NCBI GenBank assembly: GCA_023388955.1 | Contig: JAEWFH010000066.1 | Coordinates: 1 to 28,830 of the forward strand | Direction: 5' to 3' | Length of the DNA stretch: 28,830 nucleotides | From: Pseudomonadota bacterium | Lineage (GTDB): Bacteria > Pseudomonadota > Gammaproteobacteria > Xanthomonadales > Xanthomonadaceae | Part shown: piece after piece, positions 1 to 6,526 of the stretch | Numbering within the stretch: the first letter of the stretch is position 1 | How the letters are laid out: every line of letters starts with the position of its first letter | Translations under genes and position numbers: made by a program | Notes under the pieces: model-generated | Databases searched by the model: none | What the model saw: only the letters and a program-made list of their open reading frames with translations | Told to the model about the DNA's origin: nothing

Positions 1-1628
1 TCCGGCATCTGCCGGTAGAAGAAGGTCAGCAGCAGGGTGCGGATGTGGCTTCCGTCCACGTCCGCGTCGGTCATGATGATGATGCTGTGGTAGCGCAGCT
101 TGTCCGGGTCGTATTCGTCGCGTCCGATGCCGGTGCCCAGCGCGGTGATCAGCGTGCCGACCTCGGCCGAGGACAGCATGCGGTCGAAGCGCGCGCGCTC
201 GACGTTGAGGATCTTGCCGCGCAGCGGCAGCACCGCCTGGTTCTTGCGGTTGCGACCCTGCTTGGCGGAGCCACCGGCGGAGTCACCCTCGACGATGAAC
301 AGCTCCGACAGCGCCGGGTCCTTCTCCTGGCAGTCGGCCAGCTTGCCGGGCAGGCCGGCCACGTCCAGGGCGCCCTTGCGGCGGGTAAGGTCGCGGGCCT
401 TGCGGGCGGCCTCCCGGGCACGGGCGGCGTCGACCACCTTCTCGGTGATCGCACGCGCCTCGTTGGGGTGTTCTTCAAGGAACTCCTGCAAACGTGCGCC
501 GAACGTGCTCTCAACGACCGGCTTGACGTCAGAGCTGACCAGCTTTTCCTTGGTCTGGCTCGAGAAGCTCGGGTCGGGGACCTTCACCGAAAGCACGGCG
601 ATCATGCCTTCGCGCATATCGTCGCCGGACAGGTTGATCTTGGCCTGCTTGGCCAGCCCGTTGGTCTCGATGTAGTTGGACAGGGTGCGCGTCAGCGCGG
701 CACGGAATCCCGCCAGGTGGGTGCCGCCATCCTTCTGCGGGATGTTGTTGGTGTAGCAGAACATCGTCTCCTGGTAGGAGTCGGTCCACTGCAGCGCCGC
801 CTCGACGGTGATGCCGTTCTGCTCGCCGGTCAGGGCGATGACCGTGGGGTGCAGCGGGGTCTTGAGCTGCGCCAGGTGCTCGACGAAAGAGCGGATGCCG
901 CCTTCGTACTGGAACACGTCGCGGCGTCTGTCGCCGCGCTCGTCGATGAGCTCGATCCGCACGCCGGAGTTCAGGAAGGACAACTCGCGCAGGCGCCGGG
1001 CCAGCACGTCGTACTGGAACTCGGTATCGCTGAACACGCTTTCCGCGGGACGGAAGCGCAGCACGGTGCCACGGCGGTCGGTCGGCTCACGCTGCGCGAG
1101 CGGGTACAGCGGCTCGCCCATCGAGTATTCCTGCTGGTAGTGGTGCCCGTCACGCCAGATGTCGAGCCACAGGTGCTCGGACAACGCATTGACCACCGAC
1201 ACACCCACGCCGTGCAGGCCGCCGGAAACCTTGTAGCTGTTGTCGTCGAACTTGCCGCCGGCATGCAGCACGGTGAGGATCACCTCGGCCGCGGAGACCC
1301 CCTCCTCCTTGTGGATGTCGACCGGAATGCCGCGACCGTTGTCGGCGACGCTGACCGAGCCGTCCTCGAGCAGGGTGACGATGATCTCGTCGGCATGCCC
1401 CGCCAGTGCCTCGTCGACGGAGTTGTCGACGACCTCGGTGACCATGTGGTGCAGGCCGGTTCCGTCATGGACATCACCGATGTACATGCCGGGGCGCTTG
1501 CGGACGGCCTCCAAGCCCCGCAGCACGGTGATCCGGCTGGAGTCGTAGGCCTGGTTTTCCGCAGCAGCCTGGTCGGCGGCATCCTGCGCCGGCTGCGAGG
1601 GATCGACGTGCTCGGTGTTCTCGGTCAT
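1..1628 (-). CDS. gyrB: DNA gyrase subunit B (3' end cut by window edge)
   Basis: ATPase subunit of DNA gyrase, which introduces negative supercoils into DNA together with GyrA. About 542 N-terminal residues are present. The ATG at 1628 begins MTENTEHVDPSQ, with an AGGA ribosome site about 11 bases upstream. After a Gln/Ala-rich N-terminal stretch of about 27 residues come the GHKL ATPase motifs (EVVDNSVDEALAGHADEI, DNGRGIPV, GGLHGVGVSVVNALS), the transducer region, and then the TOPRIM domain (EGDSAGGSAKQGR, PLRGKILNVE, TDADVDGSHIRTLL). The window edge cuts just after the TOPRIM DxD motif, so the C-terminal tail (roughly one third, from the usual family length of about 800) lies outside. It is the last of four leftward genes dnaA-dnaN-recF-gyrB. 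A 143-bp gap from recF contains a plausible promoter of its own. Confidence 0.98.
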   Translation of the reverse strand, partial: MTENTEHVDPSQPAQDAADQAAAENQAYDSSRITVLRGLEAVRKRPGMYIGDVHDGTGLHHMVTEVVDNSVDEALAGHADEIIVTLLEDGSVSVADNGRGIPVDIHKEEGVSAAEVILTVLHAGGKFDDNSYKVSGGLHGVGVSVVNALSEHLWLDIWRDGHHYQQEYSMGEPLYPLAQREPTDRRGTVLRFRPAESVFSDTEFQYDVLARRLRELSFLNSGVRIELIDERGDRRRDVFQYEGGIRSFVEHLAQLKTPLHPTVIALTGEQNGITVEAALQWTDSYQETMFCYTNNIPQKDGGTHLAGFRAALTRTLSNYIETNGLAKQAKINLSGDDMREGMIAVLSVKVPDPSFSSQTKEKLVSSDVKPVVESTFGARLQEFLEEHPNEARAITEKVVDAARAREAARKARDLTRRKGALDVAGLPGKLADCQEKDPALSELFIVEGDSAGGSAKQGRNRKNQAVLPLRGKILNVERARFDRMLSSAEVGTLITALGTGIGRDEYDPDKLRYHSIIIMTDADVDGSHIRTLLLTFFYRQMP

Positions 1629-1703
1629 GCGTTATCCGGTTCCTGGAAGCGCCCGACGCCCAGGGTGGGCGGAGACGGCAGGATCAATGGAATCAAGCGA
1701 CAA

Positions 1704-1709
1704 AGTATA
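1704..1709 (-). promoter_or_regulatory. possible extended -10 box of gyrB
   Basis: On the minus strand the recF-gyrB gap reads TGGTATACT, a TGn-extended -10 element with hexamer TATACT. The -35 position is poor (AAGGGC at 17-bp spacing), as is common for extended -10 promoters. Transcription would start about 70 bases before the gyrB ATG. Assigned by sequence match only. Confidence 0.4.
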
Positions 1710-1771
1710 CCAGTCCGGGGTCCCAGGCCCTTGGGGCGTCCCCTGCGTGCCGCCTCTCCAGGGACCCTCGC

Positions 1772-2884
1772 CTACTCGGCGCTGGCGGGACGCACCTGGC
1801 CCTGTTCCACGTGGAACAGGGCGTATCCCGGGGCATCCCGGGCACCCTCCGGACGCTCGGTGCCGGTCACGAACACCTGGGCCCGGCTCTCCACCAGATA
1901 GTCCAGCACGCGCGCCTGGTGGCGCCGGTCCAGCTCGGACGGCAGGTCGTCCAGGGTCACGACGGGCCACTCGCCGGCCACACCGGCATGGTGGCCGGCC
2001 TGCGCCAGCAGCGCGGAAAGCGCCGCCAGCTTCGCCTGCCCACGGGACAGGGCCTCCCGGCCGGGAAGACTGGAGAATTCGATCCGCCAGTCGGCCCGAT
2101 GCGGTCCCACCGAGGTGAAACCCGCCTGCAGATCCCGATCCCGCGCCAGAAGAAGCGCATCGGCCAGGCTGCTCTCGCCTTCCCGCCAGCCGGGCCGGGA
2201 ATGCAGGCTCGCCGAACCCAGGGCCGGCACCAGTTCCCGCACCAATCCCGCCAGGGCGGGTTCGAGCGCGGACAGGTAGCCTGCACGCATGGAGGCCAGT
2301 TGCTCGCCGGACCGGACCAGCTCCAGGTCCCAGACATCCAACTCCCGGGCCGAGGCCCGCCGCTTCAGCAGGGCGTTGCGCTGCTTCAGTGAGCGGGCGT
2401 AGTGCCGCCACACCGGCATAAAACCCGGTTCCACGTGGAACAAACCCCAGTCCATGTAACGCCGGCGATGGTCCGCGGCGCCGCTGATCAAAGCATGGCT
2501 GCCGGGATCGAAGCTGACCACGGCAAACGCGCTGCAGATATCGCCGACTCGGTCCACCGCTTCCCCGTCGAGCCTCCCGCCCCACGCGCTGCCGGAGTGG
2601 CGCAGGCCGGCCTGGCGCAGGCGGGGTGTCGCCCCGGCGCCGGGCCAGACATCGCCTTCGGTCCACTGCGCGAACACCTCCAGCGCCTCGGCGCCATCAC
2701 GGACCAGGCCTTCCCGAACCCGGCCGCGGAAACTCTTTCCATACCCCAGCACATGCAGGGCCTCGAGCACGCTGGTCTTGCCGGCCCCGTTGTCGCCGGT
2801 GAGGACGTTCAATCCGGGGCCGGGGGCGATGCCAACCTCGTCGAAGCGGCGAAGATTGCGAATGTCGAGGCGGGTTACCCGCAC
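1772..2884 (-). CDS. recF: DNA replication/repair protein RecF
   Basis: RecF is an SMC-like ATPase that loads RecA with RecO and RecR at gapped DNA during recombinational repair. The chosen GTG start (2884) gives 370 residues beginning VRVTRLDIRNLRRF, matching the family N-terminus and the roughly 365-residue length of Xanthomonas RecF; TGGAG lies about 10 bases upstream. An earlier in-frame GTG at 2914 would add ten residues (total 380) but has no visible ribosome site. Visible motifs: Walker A GDNGAGKTS near residue 32, ABC-type signature LSRGQAKLAALSALL, and Walker B-like VVTLDDLPSELD. It lies between dnaN and gyrB. Two parS-like palindromes are embedded in the coding sequence, both encoding Phe-His-Val-Glu (contexts LFHVEP and LFHVEQ). 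Confidence 0.95.
   Translation of the reverse strand: MRVTRLDIRNLRRFDEVGIAPGPGLNVLTGDNGAGKTSVLEALHVLGYGKSFRGRVREGLVRDGAEALEVFAQWTEGDVWPGAGATPRLRQAGLRHSGSAWGGRLDGEAVDRVGDICSAFAVVSFDPGSHALISGAADHRRRYMDWGLFHVEPGFMPVWRHYARSLKQRNALLKRRASARELDVWDLELVRSGEQLASMRAGYLSALEPALAGLVRELVPALGSASLHSRPGWREGESSLADALLLARDRDLQAGFTSVGPHRADWRIEFSSLPGREALSRGQAKLAALSALLAQAGHHAGVAGEWPVVTLDDLPSELDRRHQARVLDYLVESRAQVFVTGTERPEGARDAPGYALFHVEQGQVRPASAE
1803..1818. promoter_or_regulatory. parS: parS-like centromere site 1 (inside recF 3' end)
   Basis: The sequence TGTTCCACGTGGAACA is a perfect 16-bp palindrome, and flanking symmetry extends it to 24 bp (1799-1822). It matches the ParB-binding parS sequence as known in pseudomonads. 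It lies in the last part of recF, where it encodes FHVEQ. ParB would load here and spread to form the segregation complex. parA and parB themselves are not in the window. Confidence 0.85.
2427..2442. promoter_or_regulatory. parS: parS-like centromere site 2 (inside recF)
   Basis: GGTTCCACGTGGAACA, with a perfect 14-bp palindromic core GTTCCACGTGGAAC at 2428-2441. It lies in the middle of recF and encodes FHVEP. It is about 610 bp from site 1 and 510 bp from site 3. The repeated occurrence of this exact 14-mer makes chance unlikely. Confidence 0.85.
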
Positions 2885-2920
2885 GGAAGCGCTCCAGCCT
2901 GAACTGACCGCCACATGGCA

Positions 2921-2945
2921 TCACGCCCGGACGAGCCGGGCGTGA
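2921..2945 (-). terminator. hairpin between dnaN and recF
   Basis: A perfect 10-bp stem TCACGCCCGG / CCGGGCGTGA encloses a 5-base loop in the 88-bp space after dnaN. No T-run follows on the minus strand, so it may be a weak attenuator or mRNA processing hairpin rather than a full intrinsic terminator. Confidence 0.5.
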
Positions 2946-2953
2946 AGAGAACA

Positions 2954-2969
2954 GGTTCCACGTGGAACA
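2954..2969. promoter_or_regulatory. parS: parS-like centromere site 3 (dnaN-recF gap)
   Basis: GGTTCCACGTGGAACA, core palindrome GTTCCACGTGGAAC at 2955-2968. It lies between the dnaN stop codon and the hairpin at 2921-2945, so it is the only one of the three sites that is intergenic. It is about 1.1 kb from the candidate origin. Confidence 0.85.
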
Positions 2970-2972
2970 AGG

Positions 2973-4073
2973 TCACAGCCGCAGCGGCATCACCACGTGG
3001 CGGCAGCGCTCGTTGCTGGCCTCCCGGACCAGCGCGGAAGAATTGGCGTCCCGCATTGCCAGGATCACCTGCTCCTCCTTCAGGGCCGTCAGCGCATCCA
3101 GTAGATAGTTGACGTTGAAGCCCACGGCCAGCCCGTCGACCCGCGTCTCCGCTTCGATCTCCTCCTGGGCCTCTTCCTGCTCCGGGTTGTGCGCGCTGAT
3201 CTTCAGCTGGCCCGGGGAGACCTCGATCCGCACGCCGCGGTACTTCTCGTTGGACAGGATGGCGGCACGCTGCAGGGACGCCCGCAGCACGTCGCGGTCG
3301 ACCGTGACCTGCTGGTCGGCACCGATCGGCACCACGGCCTCGTAATCGGGGAACCGGCCATCGATGAGCTTGCTGGTAAAGGTGACGTCGTTGCGCTTCA
3401 CCCGCAGATGCCCGCGGCCCATCTCCAGTTCGACTTCGCGGTCGCCGCCTTCCAGCAGGCGCTGCAGCTCGGTCACGCCCTTGCGCGGAACGATGATCTG
3501 CCGCTTGGCCTGTGTGCCGCCCTCGTATTCCGCCTCGCACAGGGCCAGGCGGTGTCCGTCGGTGGCCACGCAGCGTAGGCTGCCTTCGCGCAGGTCGAAC
3601 AGGAGGCCGTTGAGGTAGTACCGCACGTCCTGCTGGGCCATGGCGAAGGAGGTGCGCTCGATCAGCTCCTTCAGCGTGGACTCCGGCACCGTGACCCGTT
3701 CCGTGGCCTCGACCTCGTCGATGGAGGGGAAGTCGTTTGCCGGCAGGCTGGCCAGGGTGAAGCGCGAACGCCCGGCCTGCACGGTGACCTTCTCGGCGGA
3801 CTGGCTGACCGTCACCCGGCTGCCATCGGGGAGGGCGCGGATGATGTCGAACAGCTTGCGCGCCGGGATCGTGGTCTCGCCGTCGGCTGCGTCGTCGACC
3901 GCGACCCGCGCCACCATCTCGACTTCCAGGTCGGTACCGGTCAGGGACAGCTGGCCGTCCCGGACCTGGACCAGCAGGTTGGCCAGCACCGGCAGGGTCT
4001 GGCGACGTTCAACCACGTTGACGACCTGCGCCAACGGCTTGAGAAACACTTCGCGTTGCAGGCTGAAACGCAT
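2973..4073 (-). CDS. dnaN: DNA polymerase III sliding clamp (beta subunit)
   Basis: The beta clamp forms a ring-shaped dimer around DNA and gives DNA polymerase III its processivity; it also binds MutS, ligase and DnaA-regulating Hda. The 366-residue product is full length for the family. It begins MRFSLQREVFLKPLAQVVNVVERRQTLPVLANLLV and ends with the typical VMPLRL C-terminus. The ATG at 4073 follows a GGGGAAGGA ribosome site on the minus strand. It lies downstream of dnaA across a 233-bp gap that contains the candidate origin, and upstream of recF. A TATACA-like -10 element in the same gap near 4110 suggests its own promoter in addition to read-through from dnaA. Confidence 0.97.
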   Translation of the reverse strand: MRFSLQREVFLKPLAQVVNVVERRQTLPVLANLLVQVRDGQLSLTGTDLEVEMVARVAVDDAADGETTIPARKLFDIIRALPDGSRVTVSQSAEKVTVQAGRSRFTLASLPANDFPSIDEVEATERVTVPESTLKELIERTSFAMAQQDVRYYLNGLLFDLREGSLRCVATDGHRLALCEAEYEGGTQAKRQIIVPRKGVTELQRLLEGGDREVELEMGRGHLRVKRNDVTFTSKLIDGRFPDYEAVVPIGADQQVTVDRDVLRASLQRAAILSNEKYRGVRIEVSPGQLKISAHNPEQEEAQEEIEAETRVDGLAVGFNVNYLLDALTALKEEQVILAMRDANSSALVREASNERCRHVVMPLRL

Positions 4074-4138
4074 TCGATCCTTCCCCTATGCCCAATACAA
4101 AGAAAGTGTATAAATCAAAAGCCTGGAGGCGGTGGAGC

Positions 4139-4158
4139 GCGGGAAAACGCGGGAAAAC
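4139..4158 (+). repeat. tandem 10-bp repeat in candidate oriC
   Basis: Two exact adjacent copies of GCGGGAAAAC lie beside the AT-rich patch. Short A-rich direct repeats next to DnaA boxes are typical of origin unwinding regions, although these are G-rich in their first half, so a role in unwinding is inference. Confidence 0.7.
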
Positions 4159-4201
4159 TGATCCAAGCCACTGATTTTAAACGTTTTTTCAGGTCATCAA
4201 A

Positions 4202-4218
4202 CCCCGGTAGAACCGGGG
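4202..4218 (-). terminator. small GC hairpin downstream of dnaA
   Basis: A 7-bp stem CCCCGGT / ACCGGGG with a 3-base loop. Read on the minus strand (the dnaA transcript) it is followed by TTTGATG, a very short T stretch. It could end dnaA transcription or be a structural element of the origin. Confidence 0.4.
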
Positions 4219-4231
4219 GTGTTGCCAGGGT

Positions 4232-4288
4232 ACAAGCTGTGGACAACTTTTGGCCCCTCGGTCCCGGCCGGAGTTGTCCACAGCTTGT
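4232..4288. repeat. 17-bp inverted repeat carrying two DnaA-box-like sites
   Basis: ACAAGCTGTGGACAACT (4232-4248) and its exact reverse complement AGTTGTCCACAGCTTGT (4272-4288) are separated by 23 bp. Each arm contains one TTGTCCACA nonamer, so the two boxes face opposite directions. The repeat starts 18 bases after the dnaA stop codon, so it could also fold as a large hairpin in the dnaA transcript. Confidence 0.9.
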
Positions 4289-4306
4289 GAGCAGGCATCC
4301 AGCCAC

Positions 4307-5665
4307 TTACTCACTGAGCTTGCGGATCAGCTTGTCCCAGTCCTCGCGCAGCTTGCCGTCACTCTCGCGGAGGTTGCGGATCTGCCTGCAGGCGTGCAGC
4401 ACCGTGGTGTGGTCACGGCCGGCGAAGGCATCCCCGATCTCGGGCAGGCTGTGCTCGGTCAATTCCTTGGTCAGCGCCATCGCCACCTGCCGCGGACGGG
4501 CCAGGGAACGGGTGCGGCGCTTGGACAGCAAGTCCTTGACCTGCAAGCCATAGTAGTCTGCCACGGTCTTCTGGATGTTGGTGATGCTGACCGCCTGCTG
4601 CTGGGCGCGCAGCAGGTCGCGCAGCGTCTCCTGGGCGAAGTCGGTAGTGATCGGCTTGCCGGTGAAATTCGCCCGTGCGGTGAGGGTGTTCAGGGCCCCC
4701 TCCAGGTCGCGCACGTTGCTGCGCATCTTCTTGGCCAGCAGGAAGGCTACGTCCTCCGGGATCTGTGCCCCGCGCTCGGCGGCCTTGGACAGCACGATCT
4801 GGGCCCGGGTCTCGAAGTCCGGCGGCTCGATCGCGACGCTCAACCCCCAGGCCAGGCGCGACTTCAGCCGCGGTTCCAGCCCGTCCACCTCGCGGGGATA
4901 GCGGTCGCAGGTGAGGATGATCTGCTGGCGGCTGTCGAACAGCGCATTGAAGGTGTGGAAGAACTCCTCCTGGGTGCGGTCCTTGCCGGCGAAGAACTGG
5001 ATGTCATCGATCAGCAGCGCGTCCACCCGCTGGAACTGGCGCTTGAACGCATCCATGTTCTTCTCCTGCAGCGCGCGCATCATCGCGCTGAAGAACTGGT
5101 CGCTGCGCAGGTACATCACCCGGGTGCCGGGCACATTGGTGCGCATCAGGTTGCCCGCGGCGAACATCAGGTGGGTCTTGCCCAACCCGGTCCCGCCATA
5201 CAGCAGCAATGGATTGTGGCCACGGTCGCCGGGCTTGAGCGCGGCCTGCATCGCCGCCGCCCGCCCGAGCTGGTTGCTGCGGCCCTCGACGAAGTTGTCG
5301 AAGGTGTAGTGCGAATCCAGGTTGCCGTCGAAGGGTTCGGCCGGAGTGGCCGGCCGGACAATGCCGGTACCCGCGGGTGCGGGCGTGGTGGCCGGCGCCG
5401 CGGCCGGGCGCCGCGGCAGCGAGCCGACTTCCAGGTTGAGCGTGCAGGGACCGGCGAAGTGCGAGAGCAGCTCGCCGATACGGTCCAGGTAACGCTCGCG
5501 CACGTGCTCGACGACGAAGTCGTTGGGTGCGTACAGCACCATCGCGCCGTCGCGGGCGCTGGCCTGCAGGGGGCGCAGCCAGGTGTGGACGTCCTCGATG
5601 GGAAGCTCGGCTTCCAGGCGTTCCAGGCAGCGGGACCAGGCGTCCAGGGTCGGGTTCGTGTCCAC
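4307..5665 (-). CDS. dnaA: chromosomal replication initiator DnaA
   Basis: DnaA binds DnaA boxes at oriC, forms an ATP-dependent filament and opens the origin. With the GTG at 5665 the protein has 452 residues and begins VDTNPTLDAWSRCLERLEAELP, matching the domain I start of Xanthomonas DnaA. Upstream in-frame starts exist (for example ATG at 5749) but would add a tail the family lacks. No clear ribosome site precedes the chosen start. Visible features: domain I, an Ala/Pro-rich linker (about residues 85-115), AAA+ Walker A GGTGLGKTH, Walker B LLIDDIQFF, and the C-terminal DNA-binding signature GRDHTTVLHACRQI. It is the first gene of the leftward block, divergent from rpmH across 208 bp, and is followed by box-bearing inverted repeats. 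Confidence 0.96.
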   Translation of the reverse strand: MDTNPTLDAWSRCLERLEAELPIEDVHTWLRPLQASARDGAMVLYAPNDFVVEHVRERYLDRIGELLSHFAGPCTLNLEVGSLPRRPAAAPATTPAPAGTGIVRPATPAEPFDGNLDSHYTFDNFVEGRSNQLGRAAAMQAALKPGDRGHNPLLLYGGTGLGKTHLMFAAGNLMRTNVPGTRVMYLRSDQFFSAMMRALQEKNMDAFKRQFQRVDALLIDDIQFFAGKDRTQEEFFHTFNALFDSRQQIILTCDRYPREVDGLEPRLKSRLAWGLSVAIEPPDFETRAQIVLSKAAERGAQIPEDVAFLLAKKMRSNVRDLEGALNTLTARANFTGKPITTDFAQETLRDLLRAQQQAVSITNIQKTVADYYGLQVKDLLSKRRTRSLARPRQVAMALTKELTEHSLPEIGDAFAGRDHTTVLHACRQIRNLRESDGKLREDWDKLIRKLSE

Positions 5666-5804
5666 TAGGCGGATCGTTCGGGCAAGGGGTGCCGGCCACG
5701 CTGCGGGCAGCGCGGGCCGGTTGGTTGTGGGGACCTGGCAGACTACCATGCACCCGGCGCCTGCGCGGAGCACCGGCCCTGTGCGCGTGCATTCCCGCAG
5801 CGGA

Positions 5805-5834
5805 TTGACTGATCCGTGGAGTGCGGGCTAGACT
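5805..5834 (+). promoter_or_regulatory. predicted rpmH-rnpA promoter
   Basis: TTGACT (5805-5810) and TAGACT (5829-5834) are separated by 18 bp, a good fit to a sigma-70 promoter (five and four of six matches). The start of transcription would be near 5841, giving a leader of about 33 bases before rpmH. It lies in the 208-bp gap between dnaA and rpmH; the rest of that gap shows no convincing DnaA boxes or gene. Confidence 0.6.
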
Positions 5835-5873
5835 TGGCGGTCTTTCTCCGCACAAATCACGCGAGCCGACGTC

Positions 5874-6014
5874 ATGGCCACCAAGCGCACCTTCCAGCCC
5901 AGCAACCTCAAGCGCAAGCGCGACCACGGTTTCCGTGCCCGCATGGCGACCGCCGACGGCCGCAAGATCCTCGCCCGCCGCCGCGCCAAGGGTCGCAAGC
6001 GCCTCAGCGCCTGA
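5874..6014 (+). CDS. rpmH: 50S ribosomal protein L34
   Basis: L34 is a small, very basic protein of the large ribosomal subunit. The 46-residue product begins MATKRTFQPSNLKRKRDHGF and ends RRAKGRKRLSA, the complete and highly conserved family sequence. The gene was found by direct reading because it is short. Only a weak GCGAG ribosome-site match precedes the ATG. It is the first rightward gene from the origin, behind the promoter at 5805-5834, and is followed after 47 bases by rnpA, the usual partner. Confidence 0.98.
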   Translation: MATKRTFQPSNLKRKRDHGFRARMATADGRKILARRRAKGRKRLSA

Positions 6015-6061
6015 CCGGGGCCGTGGAGCAACGGCCGCCCACAGCCGCCGTTGCCACGCCC

Positions 6062-6526
6062 ATGACGACGGCCTGCTTCCCGCGCCAGGCGCGGGTCCGC
6101 ACGCGCGCCGAGTACGACACCGTCTTCAAGCACGGGCGACGCACTGCGTCGCCCGTGTTCGTGCTGCATCTGCATCGCGCACCCGAGGCTACCGTCGCCC
6201 GCCTCGGCCTGGCGGTCTCGCGCAAGGTCGATCCGCGCGCCGTCGGGCGCAACCGGATCAAGCGCGTCCTGCGCGATGCCTTCCGCCTGCAACGGCGGCA
6301 CTTGGCTCCCGGTGACTACGTCGTGGTGGCCCGCCCGGCTGCCCGCGGCATGGACAACGCCGCGCTCGTAGCGGCCCTGCTTGCCTTGTTCCGACGGGCC
6401 GGCGCGTTGCCCGCCACCGGCCACGGCGGCACAATGCCGACGCCATCCGGCCCCGAACCTTCCCCTTCCACTGCGTCCGCCCCGTCCCTGGACGGTGGCC
6501 GAACCCGTTCGCCTGCCTGCCCATGA
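6062..6526 (+). CDS. rnpA: ribonuclease P protein component
   Basis: Protein subunit of RNase P, which helps the catalytic RNA cleave tRNA 5' leaders. The 154-residue product begins MTTACFPRQARVRTRAEYDTVF and carries the family signature around GLAVSRKVDPRAVGRNRIKRVLRDAFR. After about residue 115 comes a Pro/Ser/Thr-rich tail with no obvious fold, which makes the protein longer than the common 110-140 residues. No ribosome site is clear at this ATG; an in-frame GTG at 6023 with GGGG before it is a possible earlier start. The stop codon overlaps the yidC ATG (ATGA at 6523-6526), indicating translational coupling. The yidD gene often found between the two is absent. Confidence 0.95.
   Translation: MTTACFPRQARVRTRAEYDTVFKHGRRTASPVFVLHLHRAPEATVARLGLAVSRKVDPRAVGRNRIKRVLRDAFRLQRRHLAPGDYVVVARPAARGMDNAALVAALLALFRRAGALPATGHGGTMPTPSGPEPSPSTASAPSLDGGRTRSPACP

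Larger units (their letters stand above)
4074..4306. other. oriC: candidate replication origin (oriC), dnaA-dnaN gap
   Basis: This gene-free stretch between dnaA and dnaN has origin-like features. It has three DnaA-box-like nonamers: TTGTCCACA at 4274-4282, the same on the opposite strand at 4238-4246, and TTATACACT on the minus strand at 4105-4113. It also has a tandem repeat of GCGGGAAAAC (4139-4158), an AT-rich patch at 4171-4192 containing AAACGTTT, and a short hairpin at 4202-4218. Each box is one mismatch from TTWTNCACA. Bacterial origins commonly flank dnaA, and the gene order here is the classical origin layout. The dnaA-rpmH gap is the alternative location but shows no good boxes. 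Confidence 0.6.

Noticed and set aside
45..1901. Long open frame (618 codons) on the plus strand opposite gyrB
   Set aside because: It is antisense to unmistakable GyrB coding sequence, runs past it into recF, and its translation is low-complexity Arg/Val/Asp-rich sequence typical of shadow frames in high-GC DNA.
2984..2995. CACGTGG near the end of dnaN
   Set aside because: Only the CACGTG centre is shared with parS; the flanks do not match.
5720..5740. TTGTGGGGA in the dnaA-rpmH gap as a DnaA box
   Set aside because: Too many mismatches to TTWTNCACA on either strand; no cluster around it.
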